A stretch of 64,000 nucleotides of DNA from JAVJRN01 sp047635055 (lineage in GTDB: Bacteria; Bacteroidota; Bacteroidia; Cytophagales; Cyclobacteriaceae), in assembly GCA_047635055.1 (NCBI GenBank), contig JBLIIJ010000005.1:19270-83269 (forward strand), given 5' to 3'. Positions 24,546 to 32,367 of the stretch are shown piece after piece; position 1 is the first letter of the stretch; every line of letters begins with the position of its first letter. The notes beneath the pieces were generated by a model. That model did no database searches and had not been told where the DNA came from. It saw only the letters and a list, made by a program, of their open reading frames with translations. The translations under genes were made by a program, and so were the position numbers.

Positions 24546-25466
24546 TTAGTTCATCAAGCTGTCATATTTATAGCCCAACTTAGCACTCGTTGTTGGTTGT
24601 ACAACATTCCACCAAACTCCGGCAATCACATTTTTAACGTGTTCGTATTGACCTTTTAGTAAGTATCTCCCAATGAGTTTTGGAACCGAAACACCGATAA
24701 AAAAAATATAAAATAATAAGTTGTAAGCTGCAGGAGCATTTTTACGCATATACAATATTCTATTTCTTGTCTTGAAATAAGCCATCAGAGTAGAATCTTT
24801 TCCTGTTGAAATTGATTCCTTATGAAGAATATTAGATCTGTAGTCAACCGCAAGTTGATATCCTCGGTCCTTCATCCTTTGACACCAATCCAACTCCTCA
24901 TAATATAAGAAGTAGTTATCCGACATAACACCAACTAAATCAATAACAGACTTACTCACCATCATGGCTGCCCCATGAAGAAATGATGTGGGCATGAGCT
25001 TATCTTGTATTTCTACATTTTCCTTGTAGCCGATGGCATTGTTTCTTCCTGTGATCAAATTCATCGGTGTATAACCAGCGAATTGTGTGAGATGTGGCTG
25101 ATCAAAATAATAGATCAGTGGGCTTAATGCGCCTAATTTAGGATTGAATTTTAACCTATCCACCAAGCTCTGAATCGTGTTTTGTGGAATCTCTGTATCA
25201 TTGTTTACAAAGAACAAGTACACCCCCTTAGCTTCAGCAATCCCCAGATTGTTACCCCCTGCAAATCCAAGATTCTTTTTGCTTTGAATGACTTTTACTT
25301 TGGGGTTTTGAGTCATCTCTAAGATAAATGGGCGCTTACTCCCATTATCCACGACAATAATTTCAATATTTTGATAGTCTTGCCGCTCCAAAGAGCTGAT
25401 CAACTCAACGGTAACTTCTGGTTGATTGAAATTCACTGTGACAATTGAAACGAGTGGTTGACTCAT
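24546..25466 (-). CDS. GT2 glycosyltransferase (rhamnosyltransferase-like, EPS)
   Basis: Family 2 glycosyltransferase of 306 aa. GT-A start V-S-I-V-T-V-N-F-N-Q; V-V-D-N-G-S near residue 38; N-L-G-F-A-G-G-N-N-L-G and the F-V-N-N-D-T-E-I metal-site region near residue 90; H-G-A-A-M-M-V acceptor-side block; and Y-E-E-L-D-W-C-Q-R with the general-base region. This pattern is that of the WbbL/rhamnosyltransferase group; the sugar is inferred only loosely. A C-terminal hydrophobic stretch may anchor it to the membrane. Its start overlaps the stop of the upstream GT2 gene by 4 bp, and a strong terminator follows. Confidence 0.9.
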   Translation of the reverse strand: MSQPLVSIVTVNFNQPEVTVELISSLERQDYQNIEIIVVDNGSKRPFILEMTQNPKVKVIQSKKNLGFAGGNNLGIAEAKGVYLFFVNNDTEIPQNTIQSLVDRLKFNPKLGALSPLIYYFDQPHLTQFAGYTPMNLITGRNNAIGYKENVEIQDKLMPTSFLHGAAMMVSKSVIDLVGVMSDNYFLYYEELDWCQRMKDRGYQLAVDYRSNILHKESISTGKDSTLMAYFKTRNRILYMRKNAPAAYNLLFYIFFIGVSVPKLIGRYLLKGQYEHVKNVIAGVWWNVVQPTTSAKLGYKYDSLMN

Positions 25467-26659
25467 GAAATGGACATTTTAGATAATTTTTGTCGCTTTC
25501 GCTCTGCTTTTTCCCATTTCACATCAAAGTTTCCAGACATCAGTTTTATGAAACCATGAAAGACATTCAAATGCATAAAGGTGAAATAGAATGGAACGAA
25601 AAAGGCTTTTACCCTCATTTTTCGATCTTCAAAATAATAGCCCGCCAATGCCGCAGCGTAGAATAACCCTTGACCAATCATAATGAATGCGAACACACCA
25701 AACCCTTCGAATAACAGTATTATATTCGTTAGAAAAATCAAAACCATAGCCAATGGGGCTAATGTCCATCTAAATGCACGATGACTAATATACTGAAAAG
25801 TTAGAATGCCATGTTTAAAAGGATTCAAAAGACCTTTTAATAACCAAATTGCCTGAAGCCCACCAGCACTGATTCGCACTTTTCTTTTGAGCTCTTCGTT
25901 TATGCTCGCTGAAGACACTTCCATGGCTTGAGCTTCTTTCTCGTAAGCCACGATGTGTCCATTTGCTGCAATTTTCATCGTCATCACAAAGTCTTCGATC
26001 AGAATATTGCCTACAGGCTTCTCATATAAAGAAGTCCTGATAGCGAACAGTTCACCAGCTGCCCCTACGACCGATCCAGCTTGGTAATCCCATTGTTTTA
26101 GCTTCGATTCATATTTCCAATAAAGACCTTCTCCCGTACCTGCCGCATCATCTTCTTGTTCTTGTAAGACCACTTTTTCACCTGCCACAGCACCAACCAT
26201 ATTGGACTGAAAATGCCTCACCATATTTTTTAGAGAGGCACTGTTGAGCATGGCATTGGCATCAGAAAAAATAGTAATCTCGGTAGCTACTTCATGCATG
26301 ACTCTATCAACAGCTGCCAGCTTACCATTACGCTCGGGTTGAAAATAACACTTTACATTTGGGTATTTTTTAATGATTTTATTAGTCCCATCGGACGAGC
26401 CATCAGTTACGATGATCGTAGTGACAAGAGACGATGGATAATCTATGTTGATGCAATTATTGATCTTATCCTCCATGATATCCTCCTCATTGTATGCTGC
26501 GATGACATGAGTTATCTCAGGAAGATCCTCATTTGAAAGCTGTGGAATTAATTTTTCTTTCTTAATTGTTTTAAGGAAAAAAAGAATAATTGGATAACCT
26601 ATATAGGTATAGCCCATTATTGCTAGTGATATATAAAACAAGATTTTAATCGTTTCCAT
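25463..26659 (-). CDS. GT2 membrane glycosyltransferase (cellulose/hyaluronan synthase-like, EPS)
   Basis: Membrane GT2 of 398 aa. Anchor helix (~5-25), GT-A domain with H-V-I-A-A-Y-N-E-E-D, V-T-D-G-S-S-D-G-T, F-S-D-A-N-A-M metal site, I-E-D-F region, then K-V-R-I-S-A-G-G-L-Q-A-I-W in place of QxxRW, and two to three C-terminal helices. This is the layout of integral-membrane polysaccharide synthases, although the altered QxxRW block suggests a transferase that is not strongly processive. First gene of the operon E unit; its ATG is 86 bp from operator E. Confidence 0.88.
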   Translation of the reverse strand: METIKILFYISLAIMGYTYIGYPIILFFLKTIKKEKLIPQLSNEDLPEITHVIAAYNEEDIMEDKINNCINIDYPSSLVTTIIVTDGSSDGTNKIIKKYPNVKCYFQPERNGKLAAVDRVMHEVATEITIFSDANAMLNSASLKNMVRHFQSNMVGAVAGEKVVLQEQEDDAAGTGEGLYWKYESKLKQWDYQAGSVVGAAGELFAIRTSLYEKPVGNILIEDFVMTMKIAANGHIVAYEKEAQAMEVSSASINEELKRKVRISAGGLQAIWLLKGLLNPFKHGILTFQYISHRAFRWTLAPLAMVLIFLTNIILLFEGFGVFAFIMIGQGLFYAAALAGYYFEDRKMRVKAFFVPFYFTFMHLNVFHGFIKLMSGNFDVKWEKAERKRQKLSKMSIS

Positions 26660-26713
26660 AATTCCGTCTTTTGCATAAAGCTATTACGAAACTAAAAGCG
26701 AGGTTGATGGCTT

Positions 26714-26745
26714 TCGATTACTGGCAGTCTGTTATCGTTTTTTGG
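26714..26745 (-). promoter_or_regulatory. LytTR-type operator E (GT2 pair)
   Basis: Minus-strand half-sites CCAAAAAACGA (26745-26735) and CCAGTAATCGA (26724-26714), 21 bp apart. A candidate -7 box TAGCTTTA begins at 26683 (offset 62). The site sits in the 96-bp gap between the LytTR gene stop and the GT2 start, so the glycosyltransferase pair has its own promoter although it lies downstream of the regulator. Confidence 0.7.
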
Positions 26746-26755
26746 ATTAGTAGAA

Positions 26756-27436
26756 CTATAAAGGCTTGATTGTTTTCATCAAAAGTGGCTTATGGGCCCT
26801 GCTGATTGGGATTACTTTGTCTTTAATGACGAGGTTATTTTCTTCTATATCGACCACTTTGGTAATATTGATGATAAATGAGCGATGCACTTTTAAAAAG
26901 TTCTTATTCGTTAGTTTATCATCTATATTCTTAAGTGTCGAGTGAACGATATACTTTTTGTTTTCCGTCACAAAAGTGACATAATCTCCAAGAGATTCTA
27001 CGTAAAGTATATCTTTCAATTCAAGTCTAACAAACCTACCGTCCACACGAACGAAAATTTCGTTTTGTCCTTGCGACTTGACATTATTGTTTAAGTCTTC
27101 GGCTCTTTCGATAGCCTTTATTAATCTTGGGAGTGTTACTGGTTTTGGTACAAAATCAGTAACATGATACTCAAACGCCTCAAGAGCATACTCGGTATAA
27201 CCAGTAATGAAAATTATCTGCGGCAGTTTTTCAACACTTTTGATTAGGTCCATACCGCTCAAATCAGGCATTTCTATATCCAATAACACGACATCCGTAT
27301 CATTATTTTTAAGCCAATTGAGGGCAGCCATCCCATTTTTAAATACTTCATCAATGATAAGTCCCTCGATTTTTTCACAGAGCATTTGTAGTGAAACACG
27401 AGCCATCTCATCATCGTCAACAATTATACAATTCAT
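26756..27436 (-). CDS. LytTR response regulator of the H-NOX system
   Basis: Two-domain DNA-binding response regulator (226 aa). Receiver (~1-118): acidic residues D7-D9, phospho-acceptor Asp53 in V-V-L-L-D-I-E-M-P, and a K-P motif (V-P-K-P-V-T) near residue 99. LytTR domain (~125-226): I-F-V-R-V-D-G-R-F-V-R-L, the D-I-L-Y-V-E-S-L-G-D-Y block, and F-L-K-V-H-R-S-F-I-I-N with the DNA-contact region. LytTR proteins bind paired direct repeats about two helical turns apart, exactly the arrangement of the six elements found here, so it is the obvious candidate regulator (inference). It overlaps the kinase gene by 20 bp. Confidence 0.93.
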   Translation of the reverse strand: MNCIIVDDDEMARVSLQMLCEKIEGLIIDEVFKNGMAALNWLKNNDTDVVLLDIEMPDLSGMDLIKSVEKLPQIIFITGYTEYALEAFEYHVTDFVPKPVTLPRLIKAIERAEDLNNNVKSQGQNEIFVRVDGRFVRLELKDILYVESLGDYVTFVTENKKYIVHSTLKNIDDKLTNKNFLKVHRSFIINITKVVDIEENNLVIKDKVIPISRAHKPLLMKTIKPL

Positions 27437-29939
27437 CTTCTATGTACTTTTCTATTTTTGCAAGTACATTTTCGACATTTTTTCTGCCTTCTACAAACAA
27501 TTGTTGCGCTTTTATTAAAACTTTTGGTGCATCGTGCGACGAAGTGTGTCCATTATCGACACCCTCTAAGGTTTGCATGAGCTCAGATATCTCTGTGAGG
27601 CCAACCATGGCAAAATTAGGTTTGATCTTATGCGCTGTTCTTGAAAAATTCAACCAGTCATTCTCATCTAGCTGCTCTTGTAGCGTAGACATCTCCGTGG
27701 CAATATTGTTTAGAAAAATGCTAAACATTAATTTCACCCTATCAAGATCATCACCATAAAAATCTTGTAGGTAAGAGTTGTCCAATGCATCACCAAAGTC
27801 AAATGGTACATTGTCTTGTTCTGTGAATTCTTCCAGTAGTTCAAATTTCTTAAAAACTTGCGCGAGTTGATCTGGCGTAAATGGCTTGGTCAAATGAAAG
27901 TTCATCCCGGCTGCTAAAGCTCGCTCTTTTTCATCGACGAGGGCAGATGCGGTCAGCGCCACTATTGGCACGGTATGATTTAGGCCAGAATGATTCGAAC
28001 GTGTACGAATGGTTGTCTCATAACCATCCATAATTGGCATACGGATATCCATCAACACTAAGTCGTATGGTTTAAACTCCAAAAGCTTAAGTGCCTCCAC
28101 CCCGTGATTAGCTACATCGTATTGAATATTCCAATTTTCTAATATCCCGGATAAATAGGCCTGATTGATTTGATTGTCTTCAACGATAAGAATACGATTG
28201 GCTTTACTACCCAAAAAGGTCGTTTTCTTTGAATTGCTTTTATCCCGTTTTTTGAGACGCTGAAAATGTAGGTTAAACTGAAAAGTGGAGCCCGCTCCTT
28301 CTTCACTATCTACCACAATTTTGCCCCCGTATTTAGCTACTAGATTTTTTACAATGGCTAATCCAAGGCCAGTACCACCATATTTTAGTTTGGTTTCTTT
28401 ATCTCCTTGATTGAAACTCTCAAAAATTGATTTCCGCTTTTCCTGAGGTATACCTATTCCAGTATCTTTCACTACAAAGAGTAAATTGGCTTCTTCTTCA
28501 AAATCAGCCAATAACCTACACCGCACGACGATCTCTCCTTTATGGGTAAATTTTACAGCATTATTCAGTAAGTTCAGAAATATTTGATTGATAACCGTTG
28601 GATCGGCCATGATATCAAAGTCTATGGTTTTGTCCCACTCCAATCTTAACTGCACATCATCCACTTGTTTATTAAATCCAGCTATTTCAATGATCGCCTC
28701 AAGTGCTTCTCTGATATCGAGTTGTTTTTCTACCAATTCAAAATTTCCTGACTCAATTTTTGAAATGTCCAGAATTCCAGAAATCAACCCCATGAGCATA
28801 TCTGATGCGTACTTAATCCTATCTAGGTGCTCTAGTTGCTTATTAGAAGGTTGTGTATCGTACATAAGATTCGTCATACCAACGATAGCATTAATCGGAT
28901 TCCGTATTTCATGACTCATATTGGCCAAGAACTGCTTCTCCGCTTCTCTGGACATTTCTGCTTGACTTTTGGCTTTTTTCAACTCATATTCTAGGTTTTT
29001 ACGATCGGTAATATCATAATGAATACCAATTGTGCCAACAATAACTCCTTCATTATCATAAAAAGGTGCTCCACTGATTAACACCCAAATTTCATCGCCA
29101 TTCTTCTTGATCAATTTGGTTTCATAGATGCTCTGCTCCCCGCGCAACCTTTTTGCATCTTGGACGTCCATGGCCTTTTTAAGCTTCGTTTCTTTTACTA
29201 AGAATATCTCGACAGCATTTTTCCCAATCAGCTCCTCCTCGGTATAGCCAGTCATATCACAAAACCATTCGTAGGCCCGTTGAATAATGTGGTTATTATC
29301 CACCTCCAACAGTCCTAGCTCCATGTTTTCTATAATACCTCGGTATTTTCCTTCAGAATCAGCAATTTTCTTTTGTATAGTTCGAGCATCAGTAACATCC
29401 CTTACCTGCCATAAATGTCCCACAAACTCGCCTCCAGCCCTTACTGGTATAAAGTCACAATCCACTACTCGGTCATCTTTCATGACCAATTCGTAACTCA
29501 TCACGTCTGTATTACCCGAAAGACAATTATCAATAATATCAATGAATCTGGAAGGGTCATTGAAGAGGTGTTTCACCATATTGGCGGAATCTCTTTGATC
29601 TAGCCCGATGATCTCTGTTGGGGTGAAAGGAATTCTGAAAATCTTCAGAAAATCCTTATTGATTAATATAATCTTGCCGTTCTCATCATTTAATAATACG
29701 CCCGCATGAAGATTATTAATCAAGGTAGACATGGTCTCGGTACGTCGAGACACTTTCCTCTCCAGCGTCTTATTTAGGCTGCTTAGCTGCTGATTAGCTT
29801 GAAATAAAGCCTCCGATTTAGTTTCTAAAAGTCCTTCTGCTTCTTTCCTTGCCGCTCTCTCCCGAGTAATGCGGCGTTCGAGCATTTTATTTTTTTCACG
29901 CAGGTCCTCTTGTAAGGGTAAATCTGACTTTGGATCCAT
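27417..29939 (-). CDS. PAS-PAS hybrid histidine kinase with receiver and Hpt domains (H-NOX partner)
   Basis: Soluble hybrid kinase of 840 aa. Order: coiled coil (~10-68), PAS (~72-190), PAS/PAC (~195-315), HisKA with phospho-His343 in FLANMSHEIRNP, HATPase (~445-560; N-box NLLNNAVKF, G-boxes KDTGIGIP and GGTGLGLAI), receiver with Asp631 in VLMDIRMPIMDG, and Hpt with His770 in RTAHKIKPNFAMVG. All phosphorelay residues are present, so His343 - Asp631 - His770 - LytTR Asp53 is a complete relay. It has no membrane segment and overlaps the H-NOX gene by 44 bp; H-NOX proteins typically regulate such cognate kinases according to haem-bound NO (family knowledge). The E-R-R-I-T-R-E-R-A-A-R-K helix near the start may be the H-NOX contact (inference). 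Confidence 0.93.
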   Translation of the reverse strand: MDPKSDLPLQEDLREKNKMLERRITRERAARKEAEGLLETKSEALFQANQQLSSLNKTLERKVSRRTETMSTLINNLHAGVLLNDENGKIILINKDFLKIFRIPFTPTEIIGLDQRDSANMVKHLFNDPSRFIDIIDNCLSGNTDVMSYELVMKDDRVVDCDFIPVRAGGEFVGHLWQVRDVTDARTIQKKIADSEGKYRGIIENMELGLLEVDNNHIIQRAYEWFCDMTGYTEEELIGKNAVEIFLVKETKLKKAMDVQDAKRLRGEQSIYETKLIKKNGDEIWVLISGAPFYDNEGVIVGTIGIHYDITDRKNLEYELKKAKSQAEMSREAEKQFLANMSHEIRNPINAIVGMTNLMYDTQPSNKQLEHLDRIKYASDMLMGLISGILDISKIESGNFELVEKQLDIREALEAIIEIAGFNKQVDDVQLRLEWDKTIDFDIMADPTVINQIFLNLLNNAVKFTHKGEIVVRCRLLADFEEEANLLFVVKDTGIGIPQEKRKSIFESFNQGDKETKLKYGGTGLGLAIVKNLVAKYGGKIVVDSEEGAGSTFQFNLHFQRLKKRDKSNSKKTTFLGSKANRILIVEDNQINQAYLSGILENWNIQYDVANHGVEALKLLEFKPYDLVLMDIRMPIMDGYETTIRTRSNHSGLNHTVPIVALTASALVDEKERALAAGMNFHLTKPFTPDQLAQVFKKFELLEEFTEQDNVPFDFGDALDNSYLQDFYGDDLDRVKLMFSIFLNNIATEMSTLQEQLDENDWLNFSRTAHKIKPNFAMVGLTEISELMQTLEGVDNGHTSSHDAPKVLIKAQQLFVEGRKNVENVLAKIEKYIEDELYNC

Positions 29940-30438
29940 CTTCTACTAAATTCTCTTTTGATACATTGACCGTCTCACCAAAAATTTCCAAACAACCATG
30001 AATTAGACCTAAAGCAAAGTCACCCATTGCTCGTGATGACTTATAATCCATGATTAATTCGTTGTTGTTTCTTGTAATGTCAAATCTAGGTAATTCAGCG
30101 TCAGGATATAGCACTAAGACTTGTGGATGAATTTTATCTTCGAGCGTTTCTAAAAATTCAAAAGCATCGGTTAGACCATCAAAAAATATTGGATATCCCC
30201 TTTTAAAAACAGGCATAACATGTAAGCCAAAACCATATAAAAGTTTATCTGCTGGGGCTTTTGTTAGTTGGGAGGTTTTCATCAGTAACTGAAGCAACTC
30301 ACTAAAATCATAAGAACCAACTGCTGTGTAATGACCTCCTGATGGAAGATCAACTTCATTTAAGAGTTTGTCTACTATTTCGTAACCAAACTTATTTTCT
30401 ATAAACTCTAGATATTCTGTGAATACGATTCCTTTCAT
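29896..30438 (-). CDS. H-NOX haem-based NO (or O2) sensor
   Basis: Haem nitric-oxide/oxygen-binding protein of 180 aa, a normal H-NOX length. It begins M-K-G-I-V-F-T-E-Y-L-E-F and has L-P-S-G-G-H-Y-T-A-V-G-S-Y near residue 31-43, the proximal haem ligand His104 (D-K-I-H-P-Q) followed by V-L-Y-P-D-A-E-L-P-R-F, and the haem-propionate-binding YxSxR motif (Tyr132, Ser134, Arg136). These are all the hallmark residues. No distal-pocket Tyr typical of O2-binding forms is obvious, and facultative bacteria of this type usually have NO-selective forms (inference). It starts a three-gene operon with the kinase and LytTR regulator, preceded by the best-conserved operator, D. Confidence 0.93.
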   Translation of the reverse strand: MKGIVFTEYLEFIENKFGYEIVDKLLNEVDLPSGGHYTAVGSYDFSELLQLLMKTSQLTKAPADKLLYGFGLHVMPVFKRGYPIFFDGLTDAFEFLETLEDKIHPQVLVLYPDAELPRFDITRNNNELIMDYKSSRAMGDFALGLIHGCLEIFGETVNVSKENLVEDGSKVRFTLTRGPA

Positions 30439-30496
30439 TTTCCTCCTTGGTCTTAGCTACCAAAATAATAAAGCCGATAAAAGTTTAACGTATTTT

Positions 30497-30528
30497 TCGA
30501 TTTTTGGTATAAATGTATCGATTTTTGG
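30497..30528 (-). promoter_or_regulatory. LytTR-type operator D (H-NOX / kinase / LytTR operon)
   Basis: Two identical minus-strand half-sites CCAAAAATCGA (30528-30518 and 30507-30497), exactly 21 bp apart: the best match in the window. A TATTTTGG element begins at 30467 (offset 61) and the H-NOX ATG is 90 bp away, so the sensor operon is probably autoregulated. The element ends only 4 bp before the ATG of the divergent phosphoesterase gene and could block it. Confidence 0.78.
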
Positions 30529-30531
30529 GAC

Positions 30532-31035
30532 ATGAAGATTGGACTAATTAGTGACACACATAGCCATTTGGAGGATGGAGTATTTCATCATTTTAAAAAT
30601 TGCGATGAAATATGGCATGCTGGGGATATTGGCACCATTGAGTTGCTCCATCAATTAGAATCATTTAAACTAACCCGTGCCGTTTGGGGAAATATTGATG
30701 GACACAAGATTCGTGAAGCTTGTCCGGAGAATCAATTTCTAAATATAGAAGGTAAAAGAATCCTCATTACACACATTGCGGGCAAACCACCTGGATATAC
30801 GACCAGAGTAAAAGTGATGATTTCAAGGTATCGTCCACATATTTTGATTTGTGGACATTCTCACATTCTCAAAGTACAGAATGACCCAAAAAACAACCTC
30901 CTATTTATCAATCCGGGAGCTGCCGGCATTCAAGGTTTCCACAAAATAAAAACCCTTCTCAGATTTGAAATTGAGCAAGGTCGCATTTTTAATATGGAAG
31001 TTATTGAGTTAGGTAAAAGAGGCAGCTTGACTTAA
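30532..31035 (+). CDS. YfcE/MJ0936-like metallophosphoesterase
   Basis: Small calcineurin-like phosphoesterase of 167 aa. Metal-binding motifs are in order: G-L-I-S-D-T-H-S-H (DxH) at the start, H-A-G-D-I-G (GD), a W-G-N-I-D-G segment (GN[HD]-like), T-H-I-A-G-K-P and the G-H-S-H block, then N-P-G-A-A-G near the C-terminus. Members hydrolyse phosphodiesters with Mn2+; the physiological substrate is often unknown. The ATG is 4 bp from operator D, so its own promoter must overlap the operator; binding of the LytTR protein might repress it (inference). Transcribed divergently from the H-NOX operon. Confidence 0.9.
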   Translation: MKIGLISDTHSHLEDGVFHHFKNCDEIWHAGDIGTIELLHQLESFKLTRAVWGNIDGHKIREACPENQFLNIEGKRILITHIAGKPPGYTTRVKVMISRYRPHILICGHSHILKVQNDPKNNLLFINPGAAGIQGFHKIKTLLRFEIEQGRIFNMEVIELGKRGSLT

Positions 31036-31437
31036 TAACCAAATTTTAATGAAAACCTCCCATCATTATATTTGAAGTTATTAAAAAGCTACTTCGTTCT
31101 GGCTTTTTCCGCTTCCCTTTTGCAAGTACCTATTTGTGCTTCATGAATATTGAATCAATAAAAGTCGGGGCAGGTTTATCTTGGAGTAGAGTCGCATTGC
31201 ATCACTTTTTCATTCATGACCACTGATATTATTGGGGAATTGAATAGTAATCTGAATCAAAAAAGAGTCGATAACAGAAAGAAAATTTTGCTTTTAATCT
31301 TAACTATGATCACCAAGGTCGGCCTAAATCTTATAGAACAATATCAAAGCAACACTCCCAGTGCTCTAAAAAAACTTTTACTTTCAACATTCGTTTTAAA
31401 GTTAAAAGTACATGACATGAATGGCGATGTTATTTAC
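31036..31437. other. Spacer with an uncertain 74-codon frame
   Basis: About 400 bases without a supported gene. A frame from an ATG at 31216 to the TAG at 31438 could encode 74 residues rich in Leu, Lys and Ile, but it has no recognised motif or promoter, and its stop falls in the first palindromic repeat. Nothing else was seen. Confidence 0.4.
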
Positions 31438-31531
31438 TAGATTTATATCAATTGATATAAACCATTAGAACCGTAAACGGCCTGAATGACTATCTTGCTT
31501 ATTAGATTTATATCAATTGATACAAACTATT
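31438..31531. repeat. Two direct copies of a 20-bp palindrome upstream of the RsbQ-like gene
   Basis: A 29-bp block occurs at 31438-31466 and again at 31503-31531 (27 of 29 identical, 65 bp apart). Its core is TTTATATCAATTGATATAAA, a perfect 20-bp palindrome at 31442-31461; the second core (31507-31526) has one change that breaks one pair. The second copy ends 18 bp before the ATG of the RsbQ-like gene. The symmetry and spacing suggest paired operator sites for a dimeric regulator. Confidence 0.75.
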
Positions 31532-31548
31532 TGAAGGGTATAAGAACA

Positions 31549-32367
31549 ATGATAAAAAAAGAGTTAACGCTGAGGAACAACATTAAAATTTTAGGTTGTG
31601 GGGATAAAACCATGGTTTTTGCCCATGGTTTTGGGTGCGACCAAAATATGTGGAGATATTTGGTGCCTGCCTTTATTGATTCATATAAAATTGTGCTTTT
31701 CGATCATGTGGGATCTGGTAATTCCGATTTGAATGATTATGATTATGATAAGTATAATACACTTCAAGGATATGCAGATGACATTATAGAAATCTGTCAG
31801 GAATTAGCACTTAGCAACATCACCTTTGTCGGGCACTCCGTAAGTACCATGATTGGCGTTTTGGCTTCCATAGGTGCTCCTAAAATATTTGATAACATAA
31901 TCATGGTTGGCCCTTCGGCTTCATACATCAATAGTGATGATTATATCGGTGGATTCATAAAGGATGATATTGATGAGTTATTATCATCAATGGAGAGTAA
32001 TTATCGTGGTTGGTCGAGTGCAATCGCACCTGCTATGATGGCCAATAACGACCGCCCCGAGCTTTCCGAAGAATTATCTAATCGCTTTTGTAGAAACGAT
32101 CCGAAAATTGCTGCTCATTTTGCTAAAGTATCTTTCTTGAGTGACCATAGACATTATTTGAAAGATGTTCATACCAACACATTGGTCATTCAGTGTTCTG
32201 AAGATGTCATTGCGCCAGTCATGGTTGGAGAATTTGTAGCAAAAAATATTAAATCCAGTAAACTGGTCATTATGAACGCAACGGGGCATTGCCCTCACCT
32301 TAGTGCACCAGAGGAAACAATTGATATTATGAAGAAATATTTAGGAGAAATTGAAGTCCCTGCATGA
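31549..32367 (+). CDS. RsbQ-like alpha/beta hydrolase
   Basis: Alpha/beta hydrolase of 272 aa in the RsbQ/KAI2-like group. Catalytic triad by position: Ser97 in G-H-S-V-S, Asp219 in C-S-E-D-V-I-A-P and His247 in T-G-H-C-P-H-L-S, essentially matching the RsbQ triad spacing, and the oxyanion region H-G-F-G-C-D-Q-N-M-W is typical. The start at 31549 (MIKKELTLRN) is chosen; an in-frame ATG at 31486 would run through the second palindrome. Family knowledge: in Bacillus, RsbQ binds a small hydrophobic molecule and is needed by the PAS-containing phosphatase RsbP. Here it overlaps a PAS histidine kinase gene by 4 bp, so it may supply or sense the ligand for that PAS domain. Confidence 0.88.
   Translation: MIKKELTLRNNIKILGCGDKTMVFAHGFGCDQNMWRYLVPAFIDSYKIVLFDHVGSGNSDLNDYDYDKYNTLQGYADDIIEICQELALSNITFVGHSVSTMIGVLASIGAPKIFDNIIMVGPSASYINSDDYIGGFIKDDIDELLSSMESNYRGWSSAIAPAMMANNDRPELSEELSNRFCRNDPKIAAHFAKVSFLSDHRHYLKDVHTNTLVIQCSEDVIAPVMVGEFVAKNIKSSKLVIMNATGHCPHLSAPEETIDIMKKYLGEIEVPA

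Noticed and set aside
26714..26745. Reading operator E as a terminator or attenuator of the LytTR gene
   Set aside because: The element is a direct, not inverted, repeat with no T-run, and its spacing to the GT2 start equals that of the other operators.
31216..31440. 74-codon frame upstream of the RsbQ-like gene
   Set aside because: Leu/Lys/Ile-rich without recognised features; its stop lies in the palindromic repeat and no promoter is evident.
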